Positions 25,282-33,635 of a DNA stretch of 64,000 nt are shown one piece after another. The stretch is taken from the NCBI GenBank assembly GCA_025560025.1, contig CP048485.1, positions 2,193,501 through 2,257,500 on the forward strand. The letters run 5' to 3'. The stretch is from Agrobacterium tumefaciens. GTDB lineage: Bacteria; Pseudomonadota; Alphaproteobacteria; Rhizobiales; Rhizobiaceae. The position numbers and the translations under genes were made by a program. Under the pieces are notes generated by a model, which saw nothing but the letters and a program-made list of their open reading frames with translations, did no database searches and was not told where the DNA came from. Position 1 is the stretch's first letter. The number at the start of each line of letters is the position of its first letter.

Positions 25282-27318
25282 ATGTCGAATGATCCCCTTC
25301 TTCAGCCCTACCGGCTAAAGCATCTCACCCTGCGCAACCGCATCATCGTCACCTCGCATGAACCCGCCTATCCGGAAGACGGCATGCCGAAGGAGCGTTA
25401 CCGCGCCTATACGGTCGAGCGGGCGAAAGGCGGGGTGGCGATGACGATGACGGCCGGTTCCGCCGCCGTCTCGAAGGACAGCCCGCCCGTCTTCAACAAT
25501 CTGCTGGCCTATAAGGATGAAATCGTTCCGTGGATCAGGGAAATGACCGACGCCGTGCATGAAGAAGGCGCGGCAATCATGATCCAGCTGACCCATCTTG
25601 GCCGCCGCACCCGCTGGGACAAGGGCGACTGGCTGCCCATCCTCGCGCCCTCCCATCACCGCGAAGCCGCCCACCGGGCTTTCCCGAAGAAGATCGAGGA
25701 CTGGGATATCGAGCGCATCATCAAGGATTTTGCCGATGCCGCAGAACGCATGAAAGCAGGCGGCATGGACGGCATCGAACTGGAGGCCTATGGCCATCTC
25801 ATCGACCAGTTCGTCTCACCGCTGACAAACGAGCTGGACAGTCCCTATGGCGGTTCGCTGGAAAACCGCATGCGCTTCTGTCTCGACGTCTTCAAGGCGA
25901 TGCGCGAACGCGTCGGCGACGATTTCATCCTCGGCGTGCGCTATACAGCCGACGAATGCCTCGAGGGCGGCACCGGAAAGGCAGAGGGCCTGGAAATCTC
26001 CAGACGGCTGAAGGAGAGCGGCCTGATCGACTATCTGAACGTCATTCGCGGCCATATCGACACCGATCCCGGTCTGACCGACGTCATTCCCATTCAGGGC
26101 ATGGCCAATGCCCCGCATCTGGACTTTGCCGGTGAAATCCGCGCCGCGACCAGCTTCCCCACCTTTCACGCCGCCAAGATCCAGGATGTGGCCACCGCCC
26201 GATATGCGATCGCCTCCGGCAAGGTCGATATGGTCGGCATGACGCGCGCTCACATGACCGACCCGCATATTGTGCGAAAGATCATGGACAAGCGGGAGGA
26301 CGACATTCGCCCCTGCGTTGGCGCCAATTACTGTCTCGACCGCATCTATCAGGGCGGCCTCGCTTTCTGCATTCACAATGCGGCAACCGGCCGCGAGGAA
26401 ACCATGCCGCATGAGATAACCAGGGCAGCCCAACGGCGGAAGATAGTCATCGTCGGCGCCGGCCCGGCTGGCCTCGAGGCCGCGCGTGTCAGTGCCGAGC
26501 GTGGCCATGAGGTCATCGTCTTCGAGGCCGCAAACAATCCCGGTGGCCAGATCCGCCTGACCGCGCAAAGCGAACGCCGCCGCGAAATGATTGGCATCAT
26601 CGACTGGCGCATGAGCCAGTGCGAAAGGCTCGGCGTCACCTTCCATTTCAACACATGGGCGGAAGCGGACACGGTTCTTTCGGAAAATCCCGACGTGGTG
26701 ATCATCGCCACCGGCGGGCTGCCGCATACAGACGTACTTTCAAAAGGCAACGATCTCATCGTCTCGGCATGGGATATCATTTCCGGCGACGTGAAGCCGG
26801 GCACCAATGTGCTGGTTTTCGACGATGCCGGCGACCATGCGGGCCTGCAGGCCGCCGAATGTCTCGCGAAGACAGGCGCGAAAGTGGAGATCATGACGCC
26901 GGACCGCGCCTTTGCCCCTGAGGTCATGGCGATGAACCTTGTTCCCTACATGCGCTCGCTGCAAAAACGCGACGTCACCTTCACCGTCACCTACCGTCTG
27001 GAGGCCGCGGAAAGAAGCGGCAACCAGCTCATCGCCCACATCGGCAGCGATTATGGCGGCGTGACGAAATCGAGAACCGTGGACCAGATCGTCGTCAATC
27101 ACGGCACGATCCCGCTGGATGATCTCTATTTCGAACTCAAGCCGGGCTCGAAGAACCTCGGCGAAATATCCTATGACGCCTTGCTTGCGGGCGCTGCCCA
27201 GACCGTCGAGCGCAATCCTGCCGGAACCTATCGGCTGTTCCGCATCGGCGACGCGGTTGCGGCGCGCAACACCCATGCGGCGATCTACGATGCGCTACGT
27301 CTCGCAAAGGACCTTTGA
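25282..27318 (+). CDS. Old-yellow-enzyme/FAD flavoprotein, N-methylproline or dimethylglycine demethylase-like
   Basis: Protein of 678 residues built like 2,4-dienoyl-CoA reductase and trimethylamine dehydrogenase. It has an N-terminal TIM barrel with FMN (about 1-350, starting PLLQPYRLKHLTLRNR), an iron-sulfur cysteine cluster (CVGANYC ... FCIHN, about 350-375), and a C-terminal FAD/NAD domain with the GAGPAGLEAA motif near 395. The residues after the histidine-rich region and the overall look resemble the DgcA/Stc-type enzymes that demethylate methylated amino acids in rhizobia and pseudomonads; this subfamily call is from memory. It is alone in its transcription unit and divergent from a TetR regulator. 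Confidence 0.8.
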   Translation: MSNDPLLQPYRLKHLTLRNRIIVTSHEPAYPEDGMPKERYRAYTVERAKGGVAMTMTAGSAAVSKDSPPVFNNLLAYKDEIVPWIREMTDAVHEEGAAIMIQLTHLGRRTRWDKGDWLPILAPSHHREAAHRAFPKKIEDWDIERIIKDFADAAERMKAGGMDGIELEAYGHLIDQFVSPLTNELDSPYGGSLENRMRFCLDVFKAMRERVGDDFILGVRYTADECLEGGTGKAEGLEISRRLKESGLIDYLNVIRGHIDTDPGLTDVIPIQGMANAPHLDFAGEIRAATSFPTFHAAKIQDVATARYAIASGKVDMVGMTRAHMTDPHIVRKIMDKREDDIRPCVGANYCLDRIYQGGLAFCIHNAATGREETMPHEITRAAQRRKIVIVGAGPAGLEAARVSAERGHEVIVFEAANNPGGQIRLTAQSERRREMIGIIDWRMSQCERLGVTFHFNTWAEADTVLSENPDVVIIATGGLPHTDVLSKGNDLIVSAWDIISGDVKPGTNVLVFDDAGDHAGLQAAECLAKTGAKVEIMTPDRAFAPEVMAMNLVPYMRSLQKRDVTFTVTYRLEAAERSGNQLIAHIGSDYGGVTKSRTVDQIVVNHGTIPLDDLYFELKPGSKNLGEISYDALLAGAAQTVERNPAGTYRLFRIGDAVAARNTHAAIYDALRLAKDL

Positions 27319-27352
27319 GACAAACGGGAGCCGCAGCATTGCGACCCTCGTT

Positions 27353-28714
27353 TCAAACCTCCAGAGACACCGCAAACCGTTGATCGAATCTCAAGAACTG
27401 CAATCGCCCTCCCAGACGGTCGATGGCCATCTTGACGATCGCAAGCCCGAGGCCGCTTCCACCCGGTTCCGATCGCGGCGAACGGTAGAAACGCTGCAGC
27501 ACACGCTCCTGCTCCTCCACGGCGATCCCCGCCCCTTCATCGATGACAACGACGTTGACCTTGCCGCCGATCAATTCGGCGCGGCATTCGACTGTCGAGC
27601 CCTTCGGCGAGTGCTGCACGGCATTCTCCATGACATTCCTGATGGCAAGCCGAAGGAGCGAGCGGTCCGCCTCGACGAGGATCGTATCCGCCTCTTCCGG
27701 GAGCTGGCAGGCAATATCCACCTCCCGCAGTCGTCTCAGCGGCTCAAGTTCCTGAATGACATCCAGAATGAGCCGGGGAACATCCACCCCGGTTTTCGCC
27801 GTCCGCGTTTCGGTGGCATCGACGGCGGCCAGATCGATAAGCTGCTTGGCCATCCGGCTTGTCCGGTCGACGCTCTGCTCGATACGCCTGAGCGCCTGTT
27901 GCTGAACCTCCGGATCGGTCGAGCGCATCGCCACCTGCGCCTGCGTTTTCAGGCCGGCAAGCGGTGTCTTCAATTCATGGGCGGCATAGGTCGTGAATTC
28001 ACGCTCCCTTTCCCGCGTCGCCTGAACGCGCGCAAGAAGGCTGTTCAAGGCGTGGATCATCGGCCGAAGCTCCGATGGCGTTCCCCTGTCGGCGAAGGCA
28101 TGAAGCTCGGTTGCATCGCGTGCTTTCAGACCGTTCGCGAGCTTCTGCAGGGGAGCAAGGCCCCGCGAAACACAGAACCAGATGAGGCCGGCCATCAACG
28201 GCATGATGAAAAGCGCCGGATAAAGAAGTCCCTTGATCACATCATCGACAAGACGGTCGCGGACCTGAATGCTGTCTCCCACCAGAACCCTGACGCCGAG
28301 ATCGGGCTTGACCACGGCATAAACGCGCCATTCGACACCATTGATGACCGTATTCTGAAAACCCGAGACATGTTCAGACAGGGAAGCGGTGGGCGCACTG
28401 TCCGATTTGCTCAGGAGACGACCGTTGACCGACCAGATCTGGCAGGCAAGCTGGCGTTCATAAGAAGGTATCGACGCGACCGCATCGTCATCCGCATGAC
28501 CATCCGTGGCGGGCATGTGGCTGACAACGCCAATATCGACCGGACGGTGGCCGACGAGAGAAGCGACCATGCTTGCCGATTCCATCAGACGCGCATCCAG
28601 AACATGCTCCAGCCGCGCCTTTGTGCTGGTGTAGATCCACACGCAGCCGGACAGCCAGACGACGCCCGTCATCAACAGCAGCACGGTGAACAATCTTGCC
28701 CGAATGGACATCAC
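27353..28714 (-). CDS. Sensor histidine kinase, PmrB/QseC-like
   Basis: Protein of 453 residues with two transmembrane segments (about 9-28 and 155-178) enclosing a periplasmic region of about 125 residues, a HAMP segment (RGLAPLQKLANGL), the H-box TTYAAHELKTPLAGLK (His near 236) and the ATPase domain with NVMENAVQHSPKG and GGSGLGLAIV. The periplasmic part contains a QiWsvnGrLL-like stretch typical of QseC/PmrB kinases. Its start overlaps the regulator stop by 4 bp. The nearby redox genes suggest a signal such as metal, pH or envelope stress, but the sequence does not show which. Confidence 0.88.
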   Translation of the reverse strand: MMSIRARLFTVLLLMTGVVWLSGCVWIYTSTKARLEHVLDARLMESASMVASLVGHRPVDIGVVSHMPATDGHADDDAVASIPSYERQLACQIWSVNGRLLSKSDSAPTASLSEHVSGFQNTVINGVEWRVYAVVKPDLGVRVLVGDSIQVRDRLVDDVIKGLLYPALFIMPLMAGLIWFCVSRGLAPLQKLANGLKARDATELHAFADRGTPSELRPMIHALNSLLARVQATREREREFTTYAAHELKTPLAGLKTQAQVAMRSTDPEVQQQALRRIEQSVDRTSRMAKQLIDLAAVDATETRTAKTGVDVPRLILDVIQELEPLRRLREVDIACQLPEEADTILVEADRSLLRLAIRNVMENAVQHSPKGSTVECRAELIGGKVNVVVIDEGAGIAVEEQERVLQRFYRSPRSEPGGSGLGLAIVKMAIDRLGGRLQFLRFDQRFAVSLEV

Positions 28715-29373
28715 GCAGCCCTCCCGACACGGTAGCCCACACCCCGCACCGTTTCGATGAAACCGGCACCCAGCTTCGAGCGAAGCTTGTGGATGTGAAC
28801 CTCGATGGTGTTGCTTTCCACATCCTCCTGCCAGCCATAAAGCTTTTCCTCCAGAACCGGCTTGGAGAAGATCATGCCGGGATTTTGCATGAGGGCATGG
28901 ATGATCGCGAATTCACGGCGCGACAGGGGAATGATGCTGTCGGCCCTCTTCGCCACCATCTTCGCCGGATCGAGCGTCACGCCCAATGCGGACAGCGTCC
29001 CCTCCGAACGGCCTTCGCCGCGGCGGATGATGGCCCGCAGGCGGGCGGCAACTTCGTCCAGATCGAAGGGCTTGCCCAGATAATCGTCGGCACCGGCATC
29101 GAGGCCGCAAATCTTGTCCGTGGTCGCGTCCTTCGCCGTCAGCAGCAGGATCGGCACCCGATTGCGCTCATTGCGGGTGTGACGCAGAAGATCGAGGCCG
29201 GAACCGTCGGGGAGCATCAGGTCGAGAACGACGGCGTCGAAACGGCAACTGTCGATGGCCGTTTTTGCATCTTCAAGGGTCGTGACGGCGTCGACGGTGA
29301 AGCCGGCAAGCTGCAGCCCGACACGAAGACCATCCAGCAGGACATCATCGTCCTCGACCACTAACAGACGCAT
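28711..29373 (-). CDS. OmpR-family response regulator, PmrA/QseB-like
   Basis: Protein of 220 residues with receiver residues Glu7-Asp8, phospho-acceptor Asp51 and Lys101, and a winged helix whose recognition region (KLYGWQEDVESNTIEVHI, about 178-195) is typical of the PmrA/QseB subgroup. It is divergent from dsbD across 155 bp. That region contains CTTAAG-N5-CTTAAG, the type of tandem half-site PmrA binds in enterobacteria, so it probably controls dsbD and itself. A near-identical site precedes the L,D-transpeptidase gene. Confidence 0.9.
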   Translation of the reverse strand: MRLLVVEDDDVLLDGLRVGLQLAGFTVDAVTTLEDAKTAIDSCRFDAVVLDLMLPDGSGLDLLRHTRNERNRVPILLLTAKDATTDKICGLDAGADDYLGKPFDLDEVAARLRAIIRRGEGRSEGTLSALGVTLDPAKMVAKRADSIIPLSRREFAIIHALMQNPGMIFSKPVLEEKLYGWQEDVESNTIEVHIHKLRSKLGAGFIETVRGVGYRVGRAA

Positions 29374-29433
29374 AAACTACTCCATCATTCCGGTGCACGG
29401 ATGTTTTGACGTGCGGGAACCTGAAAAACGAAC

Positions 29434-29450
29434 CTTAAGGCTGGCTTAAG
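29434..29450 (+). promoter_or_regulatory. PmrA-type box upstream of dsbD
   Basis: CTTAAG-GCTGG-CTTAAG, 79 bp upstream of the dsbD start and 61 bp upstream of the divergent response regulator gene. Read toward the downstream redox gene, it matches 16 of 17 positions of the box at 33524-33540. Confidence 0.75.
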
Positions 29451-29528
29451 CTTGCCACCGGAAGCCTGCGCCACTCATGGACTATCCCATAGGCCTCTCC
29501 TAAAAGGCCTATCCCATAAGGAAAAAGA

Positions 29529-31379
29529 ATGCGTCTCAATTTTTCGTTCGTGCTCCTCGTCTTCTTCACCGTCTGCGGACCCGCCTTCGCGCTCAATCCC
29601 CCGATGGACATGGCAGACGCGTTCAAGCTCTCGATCGACCGCACGGGAACAGCCGCCACCTTCCGCTGGCAAATAGCAGAGGGATATTATCTCTATCGAG
29701 ACGCCCTCAACGCCACTGACAGTGACGGAAAACAGCTCGATCTTCAGACATCGCCCGGCGAGATGAAGGACGATCCCGGCTTCGGTAATACGGAGGTCTA
29801 TTTCGGGCAGGCGGCCGCCACGCTCGCCGATGCGCCCCAGACGATGAAAATGACATTTCAGGGATGCCAGGATGGCGGCATCTGCTATCCGGTGCGAACC
29901 GTCACCATCACCGGATCGCAGATCGAGGTGGATGCGCCGTTCGGGATGAACCCGTCACCGCCGCCGGCATTCCAGTCCTTCATCCCCATGTCCCCCGCCG
30001 CACAGTCGGAAAAAATAGACCGGCCTGCGCCCGCCGCCGAGCCGGGAATGGTGGAGGGGATGCTGGATCAGGGCGGCACAGCGCTTCTGCTCGTCTCCTT
30101 CATGGGCCTTGGCGTGCTGCTCGCCTTCACGCCCTGCGTCTTTCCCATGTACCCGATCCTTGCGGCCACGCTGGGTCGTCAGGGAGCCTCCCTGTCACCT
30201 GGACGCAGCTTCATGCTGTCCTCAACCTATGTCGTTGCCCTTGCCGGCGCCTTCAGCCTGTTCGGCATCCTTGCCGCATGGTTCGGCCAGAGCTTCCAGA
30301 TTGCCCTTCAATCGCCGGTGGCCATCCTCATCACCGCCGCTGTCTTCATCCTCCTTGCCATCGCCAGTTTTGGCGTGGTCGAGGTACAGCTTCCATCGGG
30401 GCTACGGGATCGGCTGGCGCGGTCGCAACGCTCGCTCGGCGGATCCTTCGGCTCGACCGCCATTCTCGGTTTCAGTTCGGCGCTACTGATCGGCCCCTGC
30501 GTGACGGCGCCGCTTGCAGGCGCGTTGCTCTATATCGCCAAGACCGGAAACATGCTGCTCGGCGCGGCGGCGCTCTTTGCCCTGGGCATCGGCAAAGGCA
30601 TTCCGCTCATCCTCATCGGCACCTCCGGCGCAGCACTCCTGCCTCGTGCGGGCGCCTGGATGGCGCAGGTCCGCTGGCTGTTCGGCTTCATCTTTCTCGG
30701 CACGGCCATCTGGTATCTGGACCGGCTCATTCCCGCACCCGCAACACTTGCGCTTTCCGCAGCACTGCTCGTGACCCTTGGTGTCTTCTTCGGCGCTTTC
30801 GATAGGCTGTCACCACAGGCGGGTGTCGGTCGCCGGCTCATGAAATCCGCAAGTCTTCTTTCCGTGCTCTATGGTGCGTTCCTCGCTCTCGGCGCGGCAA
30901 GCGGCGGCACGAACATGCTTCAGCCGCTCCAGGGCTCCCCAAATTCTGTCATTGCCTCCTCCCCGACCGGCCTGACAAAGGCAAGCTTCAGCACCGTCGC
31001 TTCGGACAATGAACTGAGAGCAGCGGTAAGTGAGGCGGGAAAACCAAGCCTCGTCTATTTCACCGCGGACTGGTGCGTTTCCTGCCGGGTCATAGAGCGC
31101 TCAGTCCTTGCCGATCCGCAGGTCGCTCAAAGCCTTGCGGATACGAACCTCGTCTCCGTCGATCTTTCAGACCTCACGCCCGAAAAACAGCAACTGATGA
31201 AAGACAACAACGTTATCGGCCCGCCGACCATGCTGTTCTTCGACAGAAGCGGGACGGAACTCTCCTCTGCCCGCATGGTGGGCGAGATTTCGGTGCGATC
31301 CGTCATCGATGCGGCCACGCAGATGCAGCAAGCCTCCGTGAAACCGGCAATTACCAACATCTCAGGAATTCGCCAATGA
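29529..31379 (+). CDS. dsbD: Thiol:disulfide interchange protein DsbD
   Basis: Protein of 616 residues. It has a signal peptide (about 1-21, ending GPAFA), an N-terminal DsbD-alpha domain with the pair in FQGCQDGGICYPV near residues 112-122, about eight transmembrane segments from 185 to 460 with the two membrane cysteines in FTPCVFP and GPCVTAP, and a C-terminal thioredoxin domain with WCVSC near 515-519. The protein passes electrons from cytoplasmic thioredoxin to periplasmic thiols. All six active cysteines are present. The stop overlaps the next gene (ATGA), a DsbA-family protein it could reduce, consistent with a DsbC/ScsC-like pathway. Confidence 0.93.
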   Translation: MRLNFSFVLLVFFTVCGPAFALNPPMDMADAFKLSIDRTGTAATFRWQIAEGYYLYRDALNATDSDGKQLDLQTSPGEMKDDPGFGNTEVYFGQAAATLADAPQTMKMTFQGCQDGGICYPVRTVTITGSQIEVDAPFGMNPSPPPAFQSFIPMSPAAQSEKIDRPAPAAEPGMVEGMLDQGGTALLLVSFMGLGVLLAFTPCVFPMYPILAATLGRQGASLSPGRSFMLSSTYVVALAGAFSLFGILAAWFGQSFQIALQSPVAILITAAVFILLAIASFGVVEVQLPSGLRDRLARSQRSLGGSFGSTAILGFSSALLIGPCVTAPLAGALLYIAKTGNMLLGAAALFALGIGKGIPLILIGTSGAALLPRAGAWMAQVRWLFGFIFLGTAIWYLDRLIPAPATLALSAALLVTLGVFFGAFDRLSPQAGVGRRLMKSASLLSVLYGAFLALGAASGGTNMLQPLQGSPNSVIASSPTGLTKASFSTVASDNELRAAVSEAGKPSLVYFTADWCVSCRVIERSVLADPQVAQSLADTNLVSVDLSDLTPEKQQLMKDNNVIGPPTMLFFDRSGTELSSARMVGEISVRSVIDAATQMQQASVKPAITNISGIRQ

Positions 31380-31981
31380 CCCTCACACGCCGAAACCTCG
31401 TCGCAATGGCCGGCCTTGCGGCCATCGCGCCGTCATTCGCTGCCGCCAAAAGCGACCCGACCAGCCGGGAAATGGTGCTGCACGATCCGCAGGCGCCGGT
31501 GCTCGGCAATCCGAAGGGTGACGTGACGGTCGTGGAATATTTCGATTACCAGTGCCCCTACTGCAAAACCTCCTACGAGATGGTCCGCGACGTGGTGGAG
31601 AAAGACGGCAAGGTCAAGCTCGTACTGAAAGACTGGCCTGTCTTCGGCGGTGCATCGGTCATGGCGGCGCAGGCGGTGCTTGCTAGCGCCAAGCTCGGCA
31701 AATACGAAAAAACACTTGATGCGATGTTTCATACGCCGAACAATTTGCAGCAGGACGATGTCGAAAAAGCCCTCGCAAAGGCAGGACTCACCTTCGAGGA
31801 CGTCGGCAAGGCCGTCGTCCAGCATCAGGCATGGATTTCCGGCCTGCTGGATCGGAACTGGATCCAGGCCGCCGCCTTTAAATTCGTCGGCACACCCTCA
31901 TTTGTCGTGGGATCAACAAGCTTTGCCGGCGTCCTCGACCGCAAGGGCCTGACGGAGGCAATCGCAAAGGCGCGAGGCTAG
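31376..31981 (+). CDS. DsbA-family periplasmic thiol oxidoreductase
   Basis: Protein of 201 residues from the ATG at 31376, overlapping the dsbD stop. The N-terminus MTLTRRNLVAMAG carries a twin arginine before a hydrophobic stretch and an AAA-type cleavage site near residue 24. The thioredoxin-like active site is YQCPYCKTS near residue 60, with the cis-proline region VGTPSFVV near 175. It lacks an N-terminal dimerisation domain, so it resembles the short DsbA/Com1 or ScsC-like proteins. Co-translation with dsbD suggests it is kept reduced rather than acting as the main oxidase. Confidence 0.88.
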   Translation: MTLTRRNLVAMAGLAAIAPSFAAAKSDPTSREMVLHDPQAPVLGNPKGDVTVVEYFDYQCPYCKTSYEMVRDVVEKDGKVKLVLKDWPVFGGASVMAAQAVLASAKLGKYEKTLDAMFHTPNNLQQDDVEKALAKAGLTFEDVGKAVVQHQAWISGLLDRNWIQAAAFKFVGTPSFVVGSTSFAGVLDRKGLTEAIAKARG

Positions 31982-32059
31982 CGAGAAACGCAGATGCCAG
32001 ATTGGCAGAATGGTGGCTTCCTGTCCGACCGGACCTGAAACCATCATTCTCCGGCAAAA

Positions 32060-32719
32060 CTAAACCTGCTCGCGTGCCTTTTCGAAAAGGCTGGTGAATT
32101 CCTCTGCGCTCCGAATAGCGCCGGGAACGAGAAACTTGCCGATGATGAAGGCCGGTGTTCCGGTCAGCTGCAACGACATTGCCTGTTCATGATTGCGCTC
32201 AATCAGCGCGTTGATCTCCGTCGCCCTGGATTTGAGATCACTCTCAAGGCGGACAAAATCAATGCCTGTCGCGCGCACGGCAGCGCGCATCTCTTCCGCT
32301 TCCGCCCTGCGGGCTTTGATCGCCATCAGCGCATGATGCACGATCTCGTAACCGCCCTGATAATTTGCCGCCAGCGCCAGACGGGCGCCCTCGACGGAAT
32401 CTTTCGTAATGATCGGCCAGTCCTTGTAGACCACCCTGATATCCCCGTCCTTCAAGACAGCATCGCGCATGGGAACGGCCGTCTTCTTGCACCACGGGCA
32501 ATTATAATCGAGGAAGGTGACCATGGTGAGTTTGCCGGTGGGATTGCCGGAAACGGGTGCCGCGGGATCACGCAGGATCATCTCAAGCCTGAGGCTGTTT
32601 GCGGACGCGGCAGCCGGAAAAGCGGCGGCGGAAACAGCCGAAAGCGAGCCAAGGAGAAAGGCGCGGCGTCTGAGGCCGGCAAAGCCTGCCTCATCCGCGC
32701 GTTTTCGAATGTCGTTCAT
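32060..32719 (-). CDS. Second DsbA-family thiol oxidoreductase
   Basis: Protein of 219 residues from the ATG at 32719; an in-frame ATG at 32740 is equally possible. A twin-arginine signal is visible (LRRRAFLLGSLSAVSA, ending AAASA). The active site is YNCPWCKKT, and the cis-proline segment is LTGTPAFIIG near the C-terminus. It follows the L,D-transpeptidase gene within about 30 bp on the same strand, so both are probably one operon under the CTTAAG box. It is a paralog of the DsbA-like protein encoded 80 bp away on the other strand. Confidence 0.87.
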   Translation of the reverse strand: MNDIRKRADEAGFAGLRRRAFLLGSLSAVSAAAFPAAASANSLRLEMILRDPAAPVSGNPTGKLTMVTFLDYNCPWCKKTAVPMRDAVLKDGDIRVVYKDWPIITKDSVEGARLALAANYQGGYEIVHHALMAIKARRAEAEEMRAAVRATGIDFVRLESDLKSRATEINALIERNHEQAMSLQLTGTPAFIIGKFLVPGAIRSAEEFTSLFEKAREQV

Positions 32720-32750
32720 GGTGATGGGTCTTTCGTTCATATGCCGGCAG

Positions 32751-33479
32751 TCAGACGCCGAGTTGCGAGCGCTTCGAGGGATCGGGGATAACCACGATGG
32801 GGCTGCCATCCCTGACATTGTTGAAGAGATCGATGACGTCCTGATTCAGCAGGCGAATACAGCCCGAGGATACCGCCTTGCCGATGGAGAAGGCCTCCGG
32901 CGTTCCATGCAGGCGATAAAGCGTGTCCCTGCCGCCCTGATGAATATAAAGCGCACGCGCCCCCAGAGGGTTTTTAAGACCGGGGGGCATGCCGCCATTC
33001 GCGATGCTATAGGGCTGGAGTGCGGGTTGCCGCGCCACCATCTCGTCCGGCGGCGTCCATTTCGGCCACGCACGCTTGTAGGCGACCGTCGCCCGACCGG
33101 ACCACGAAAAGCCGTCACGCCCGACGCCGATCCCGTAACGCCTCGCCTTGCCGCCGGGAAGCACGTGGTAGAGAAACTTGTTCGGCGTATCGACGATCAG
33201 CGTGCCGGGCTTCTCTTCGGTCGGATAATCGACGACCTGCCGCCAGTATTTCGGGTCCACCTGCTTGATGTTTACGGCCGGGATCGGGAAGGTCTCGTCC
33301 GGCATCGCCGCATACATCGCCGGGGTCACCGGCGTTGCGGCCTCTGGCAAAGGTTCGTCGCTCTTTACCGGCGTTGCCGTCATCGGCGGCTGGCCGGATG
33401 TGGCGCAGCTTGCCAGAAGACTTGCGGCTCCCAGAGCGAGAAGATTTCTGCGGCTGATGAATATTGGTCTGTCGTGCAT
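32751..33479 (-). CDS. L,D-transpeptidase (YkuD/ErfK family)
   Basis: Protein of 242 residues. The N-terminus has a twin arginine (ISRRNLLALG) followed by LLASC, so it may be a Tat-exported lipoprotein with Cys near residue 25. The catalytic YkuD domain (about 95-235) includes TLYRLHGTPEAFSIG and the nucleophile motif SSGCIRLLNQD, with cysteine near residue 212. The family makes 3-3 crosslinks in peptidoglycan or attaches proteins to it. Rhizobiales are rich in these crosslinks. Its pairing with a DsbA-like gene suggests thiol protection of the catalytic cysteine, an inference. Confidence 0.92.
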   Translation of the reverse strand: MHDRPIFISRRNLLALGAASLLASCATSGQPPMTATPVKSDEPLPEAATPVTPAMYAAMPDETFPIPAVNIKQVDPKYWRQVVDYPTEEKPGTLIVDTPNKFLYHVLPGGKARRYGIGVGRDGFSWSGRATVAYKRAWPKWTPPDEMVARQPALQPYSIANGGMPPGLKNPLGARALYIHQGGRDTLYRLHGTPEAFSIGKAVSSGCIRLLNQDVIDLFNNVRDGSPIVVIPDPSKRSQLGV

Positions 33480-33523
33480 TCTGCGGCATGTCTCCTGTTT
33501 AGCGACACACAGTCAGCCGGCAC

Positions 33524-33540
33524 CTTAAGCCAGTCTTAAG
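33524..33540 (-). promoter_or_regulatory. PmrA-type box upstream of the L,D-transpeptidase operon
   Basis: Read on the minus strand toward the gene it is CTTAAG-ACTGG-CTTAAG, ending 45 bp before the start codon. It differs at one position from the box in front of dsbD and has the same orientation relative to its gene. Confidence 0.75.
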
Positions 33541-33588
33541 GCGACCCGGTGAGACATTTATTTGACATGACCGGACGGAAAAATGCCG

Positions 33589-33610
33589 GGGGCAGAACCA
33601 CGTCTGCCCC
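33589..33610 (-). terminator. Intrinsic terminator of the AfuABC-like operon
   Basis: Stem GGGGCAGA/TCTGCCCC (8 bp) with a 6-nt loop, 26 bp after the end of the ATPase gene. On the minus strand it is followed within four bases by ATTTTT, as expected of a rho-independent terminator. Confidence 0.75.
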
Positions 33611-33635
33611 TCCCTGGGTGAGATCGGTGAAAAAC

